Source of the DNA: Pedococcus sp031456495 | Lineage (GTDB): Bacteria; Actinomycetota; Actinomycetes; Actinomycetales; Dermatophilaceae | Direction of reading: 5' to 3' | DNA: 64,000 bases | NCBI RefSeq assembly: GCF_031456495.1 | Contig: NZ_JAVDUW010000002.1 | Location: forward strand, 186,001-250,000 | Part shown: one piece after another, positions 61,578 to 64,000 of the stretch | Layout: every line of letters starts with the position of its first letter | Position numbering within the stretch: the stretch's first letter is position 1 | The notes under the pieces: model-generated | What the model saw: only the letters and a program-made list of their open reading frames with translations | Told to the model about the DNA's origin: nothing | The model's database searches: none | Position numbers and translations under genes: made by a program

Positions 61578-62834
61578 GTGTCCGTCCCGAGGCCGACGCC
61601 GCAGCAGCTGCACTGGCAGGAGCTGGGCACGGGCATGTTCGTCCACGTCGGGCTCAACACCTTCCACGGGGTCGAGTGGAGCGACGGGACGCTGCCCGCC
61701 GCGAGCTTCGACCCCGCGCACCTCGACGCCGACCAGTGGGTGCGCACGGCCACCTCGTTCGGCGCGCGCTACCTCGTCCTCACGGCCAAGCACCACGACG
61801 GCTTCTGCCTCTGGCCGACCGCCACGACGGACTACTCCGTGCGCTCCTCCCCGTGGCGCGACGGAGCCGGCGACGTCGTCGCGGAGGTTGCCGACGCCTG
61901 CCACCGGCACGGCCTCGGCCTCGGCCTCTACCTGTCGCCCTGGGACCGCAACGCGCCCTGCTACGCCGACCCGGCGGCATACAGCGACTTCTACGCGCGC
62001 CAGCTGACCGAGCTGTGCACGGGCTACGGGCCGCTGGTGGAGGTGTGGTTCGACGGCGCAGGCTCGGAGGGGTACGACTACGACTGGGTGCGCATCATGG
62101 GCGTCGTCGAGCGCCACCAGCCGGGCGCCATGGTCTTCAACCTGGGGCGACCGACGATCCGGTGGGTGGGCAACGAGGACGGCCTCGCGCAGGACCCCGT
62201 CCGGTATGCCGTCGAGTCCACCGCCCTGAGCCAGTACACCGACGCCTCGGGCCGGCTGGGGGAGCGGCGCTACCTGCCGCCGGAGTGCGACGTGTCGCTG
62301 CGGCGCGGGTGGTTCTGGAGCGAGGACGACGAGCCCAAGTCGCTCGAGCACCTGCTGGCCATCCACGAGCGGTCGGTCGGCCTGGGCGCGGGCCTGCTGC
62401 TCAACGTGCCCCCGGCTCGGGACGGGCTCGTGTTGCCGGAGGACGCCGACCGGGTGGCGGAATTCGGGGCAGAGGTCGCACGCCGATACGGGCAGCCGGC
62501 CGTCGCACGCGTGCAGCCGCGGGGCGCGGGCGTGTGGCTGGCCGAGTGGGACGAGCCGACGGCGTTCGACGTGGTCGAGCTGCGCGAGGGCCTCACCGAC
62601 GGCCAGCTAGTGGTCGGCTTCCGGGTTCTCGTCGAGGGCGTGGAGGTGGCCCGTGGCGGGTCGCTCGGCGTGCGGCGGTTCGTCCGCGTCCCCGCCACGA
62701 TCACGAGGCGCCTGACGGTCGAGGCCGACGGTGAGGGCGCGGTGGTCGTCGCCGTCGCGGCACACCGCGCCGGACCGGAACCGCAGCTGCCGCAGGGGTA
62801 TGCCGCCCCGACCACCCGACCGGACGAGCTCTAG
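61578..62834 (+). CDS. Alpha-L-fucosidase (GH29)
   Basis: 418 residues. GH29 core: GMFVHVGLNTFHGVEWSDG (as MFVHVGLNTFHGVEW), YLVLTAKHHDGFCLWPT, GLGLYLSPWDRN, and the nucleophile Asp in VEVWFDGAGSEG. A small beta-sandwich C-terminal domain begins near 310. No signal peptide is visible, so it is likely cytosolic and acts on imported fucosylated oligosaccharides. GTG start 5 bases after the oxidase stop. It is convergent with rarD. Confidence 0.92.
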   Translation: MSVPRPTPQQLHWQELGTGMFVHVGLNTFHGVEWSDGTLPAASFDPAHLDADQWVRTATSFGARYLVLTAKHHDGFCLWPTATTDYSVRSSPWRDGAGDVVAEVADACHRHGLGLGLYLSPWDRNAPCYADPAAYSDFYARQLTELCTGYGPLVEVWFDGAGSEGYDYDWVRIMGVVERHQPGAMVFNLGRPTIRWVGNEDGLAQDPVRYAVESTALSQYTDASGRLGERRYLPPECDVSLRRGWFWSEDDEPKSLEHLLAIHERSVGLGAGLLLNVPPARDGLVLPEDADRVAEFGAEVARRYGQPAVARVQPRGAGVWLAEWDEPTAFDVVELREGLTDGQLVVGFRVLVEGVEVARGGSLGVRRFVRVPATITRRLTVEADGEGAVVVAVAAHRAGPEPQLPQGYAAPTTRPDEL

Positions 62835-62841
62835 CCGCCGC

Positions 62842-63834
62842 TCAGGGCGTGATGTCGGCGAGCTCGGCGGCGCGCGCCCGCGCCAGGCCCGTGCGGTGCC
62901 GCAGGGTGTCGACGGTGAGCACCACGAGGGCCAGCCAGACGATGGCGAAGCCGGTCCAGCGGGCGGTCGACATGTGCTCGTGGAGCAGCAGCACGCCGCA
63001 CAGCAGCTGCAGCACCGGGGTGATGAACTGCAGCAGGCCGATCGTCACCAGCGGCACCCGTCGCGCAGCCGCGGCGAAGAGCAGGAGCGGGGTGGCGGTC
63101 GCGACGCCGGCCAGGACGAGCAGCGTCATGTGCCACGCGCCGTCTGTCGTGAACGTCGTGTCACCGCGCACGGTCAGCACCGCCAGCATGACGACCGCGA
63201 TGGGCCCGAGGACCAGCGTCTCGGCGGACAGCGACTGCATCGCCGTCAGGGAGACGCCCACCTTCTTCTTGACGAGGCCGTAGCCGCCGAACGAGAACGC
63301 GAGGGTCAGCGCTATGACCGGCACCGACCCGGCCGCGACGGACAGGTACACCCCCGCCAGCGCGCCGATCGCCACGGCGACCCACTGCAGCGGCCGCAGC
63401 CGTTCGCGCAGCACCAGCACCCCGAGCGCGACGGTCACGATCGGGTTCAGGAAGTACCCCAGCGCGGCCTCGGTCGTGTGGTCGTTCAGCACCGCGGCGA
63501 CGTAGACGACCCAGTTCACGCCGATCAGCAGGGCGGCCGCGGTGACGCCACCGGCGAGGCGGGGCCGACGCGCCAGGTCGCGCAGCCAGACGAGGTCACG
63601 CCGCAGCCCGAGGACCACGAGGCACAGCAGCAGGGTCCACAGGATGCGGTGGGACAGGATCTCCCACGCCCCCGCCGGCTTGAGCGCGGCGAAGTAGAGG
63701 GGGAAGAGCCCCCACACGGCATACGCCGTGAAGCCGTATGCCGCGCCGCGCCGCGACTCCTCCGCCTCGCTCCTGCCGGGCTGCGGTTGGTCCGCACCGC
63801 TCCCGTCGCGCGGCTGCCCGTCGCCGCCGCTCAC
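62842..63834 (-). CDS. rarD: RarD/EamA family transporter
   Basis: 330 residues, ten membrane helices in two EamA repeats. RarD-type features: YGFTAYAVWGLFPLYFAALKP (as TAYAVWGLFPLYFAAL), EILSHRILWTLLL, TEAALGYFLNPIVTV and LQFITPVLQLL. Substrate unknown; RarD was first linked to chloramphenicol resistance, but that role should not be assumed. GTG 63834 follows a short Gly/Asp/Gln-rich N-terminus. Two GTATGCCG copies occur in its first third. Confidence 0.9.
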   Translation of the reverse strand: MSGGDGQPRDGSGADQPQPGRSEAEESRRGAAYGFTAYAVWGLFPLYFAALKPAGAWEILSHRILWTLLLCLVVLGLRRDLVWLRDLARRPRLAGGVTAAALLIGVNWVVYVAAVLNDHTTEAALGYFLNPIVTVALGVLVLRERLRPLQWVAVAIGALAGVYLSVAAGSVPVIALTLAFSFGGYGLVKKKVGVSLTAMQSLSAETLVLGPIAVVMLAVLTVRGDTTFTTDGAWHMTLLVLAGVATATPLLLFAAAARRVPLVTIGLLQFITPVLQLLCGVLLLHEHMSTARWTGFAIVWLALVVLTVDTLRHRTGLARARAAELADITP

Positions 63835-63856
63835 GCGGCGGTTCCGGGGACCTGCG

Positions 63857-64000
63857 TCACGCCACGGTCCAGGTGTCGCGCCCGCGGATGAGGGCGTCGA
63901 GGTCGGCGTCGGTGGCGCGGCCGCCGGCCGTGTCGACGGCCGCCGCGACCTGGCCACGGACGAGGTCGTCGTAGGTGGGACGGTCGACGTCGCGGAAGAC
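63857..64000 (-). CDS. 2-Oxoacid:ferredoxin oxidoreductase beta subunit, C-terminus (KorB-like), partial
   Basis: Only the last 47 codons are inside the window; the gene continues past base 64000. The visible end reads VFRDVDRPTYDDLVRGQ ... DALIRGRDTWTVA and stops at 63857. The pattern RPTYDDLV followed by a terminal DTWTV is the C-terminal signature of KorB, which with KorA converts 2-oxoglutarate to succinyl-CoA using ferredoxin. RarD next to korAB is familiar in actinomycetes. The assignment rests on a short segment. Confidence 0.65.
   Translation of the reverse strand, partial: VFRDVDRPTYDDLVRGQVAAAVDTAGGRATDADLDALIRGRDTWTVA

Overview
The window is one continuous piece of actinobacterial chromosome with very high GC. 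Coding is dense, GTG starts are common, neighbouring genes often overlap by GTGA/ATGA, and many starts lie 6-7 bases after a TANNNT-type -10 box, as in leaderless actinobacterial transcripts. Gene content and order suggest a Micrococcales actinomycete, perhaps an Intrasporangiaceae-like one. That placement is inference. I saw no rRNA, tRNA, insertion sequence, prophage or CRISPR array.

The backbone is a respiratory superlocus. 2-10080: the end of an acyltransferase gene, a BldN-like ECF sigma factor with its membrane partner, a HAD phosphatase, a glutaredoxin-like protein, then rex-hemA-hemC-hemD-hemB (redox sensor plus haem synthesis). 10070-12559: LysR, YceI and MarR genes. 12617-18909: hemL followed by cytochrome c maturation (phosphatase, TlpA, CcdA, ResB, CcsB). 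18964-25071: menaquinone genes menA, menE, menB, menC, with a hemerythrin-like protein, a VOC protein and a glutathione peroxidase between them. 25131-35983: an accessory block. 36029-41358: menD, menF, menG and a MenJ-like reductase. 41507-57861: the complete 14-gene complex I operon nuoA-N. 57858-62834: polyprenyl diphosphate synthase, a PLP enzyme, an aldonolactone oxidase and an alpha-L-fucosidase. 62842-64000: RarD and the end of a KorB-like gene.

These modules make the parts of one electron-transport chain: haem, cytochromes c, menaquinone and its isoprenoid tail, and the NADH dehydrogenase that reduces it. Rex, the NADH/NAD+ sensor, has a good operator on its own promoter (4250-4267). 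A second one lies upstream of the menJ-nuo unit (40005-40022), with an IdeR/DtxR-like iron box 45 bp before it. As I recall it, the backbone gene order matches Mycobacterium tuberculosis Rv0502-Rv0562, with nuo placed between menJ and the polyprenyl synthase gene as in Streptomyces.

The main unexplained items are: (1) the octamer GTATGCCG/CGGCATAC, found by eye 38 times on both strands, in several reading frames and between genes; (2) a coupled operon (25131-31364) encoding an ATP-grasp ligase, an S51/cyanophycinase-fold hydrolase, two esterases, an M20 peptidase and a VOC protein, whose product I cannot name; (3) small tandem duplications at gene ends and starts; (4) intergenic palindromes, two of which share arm sequence.
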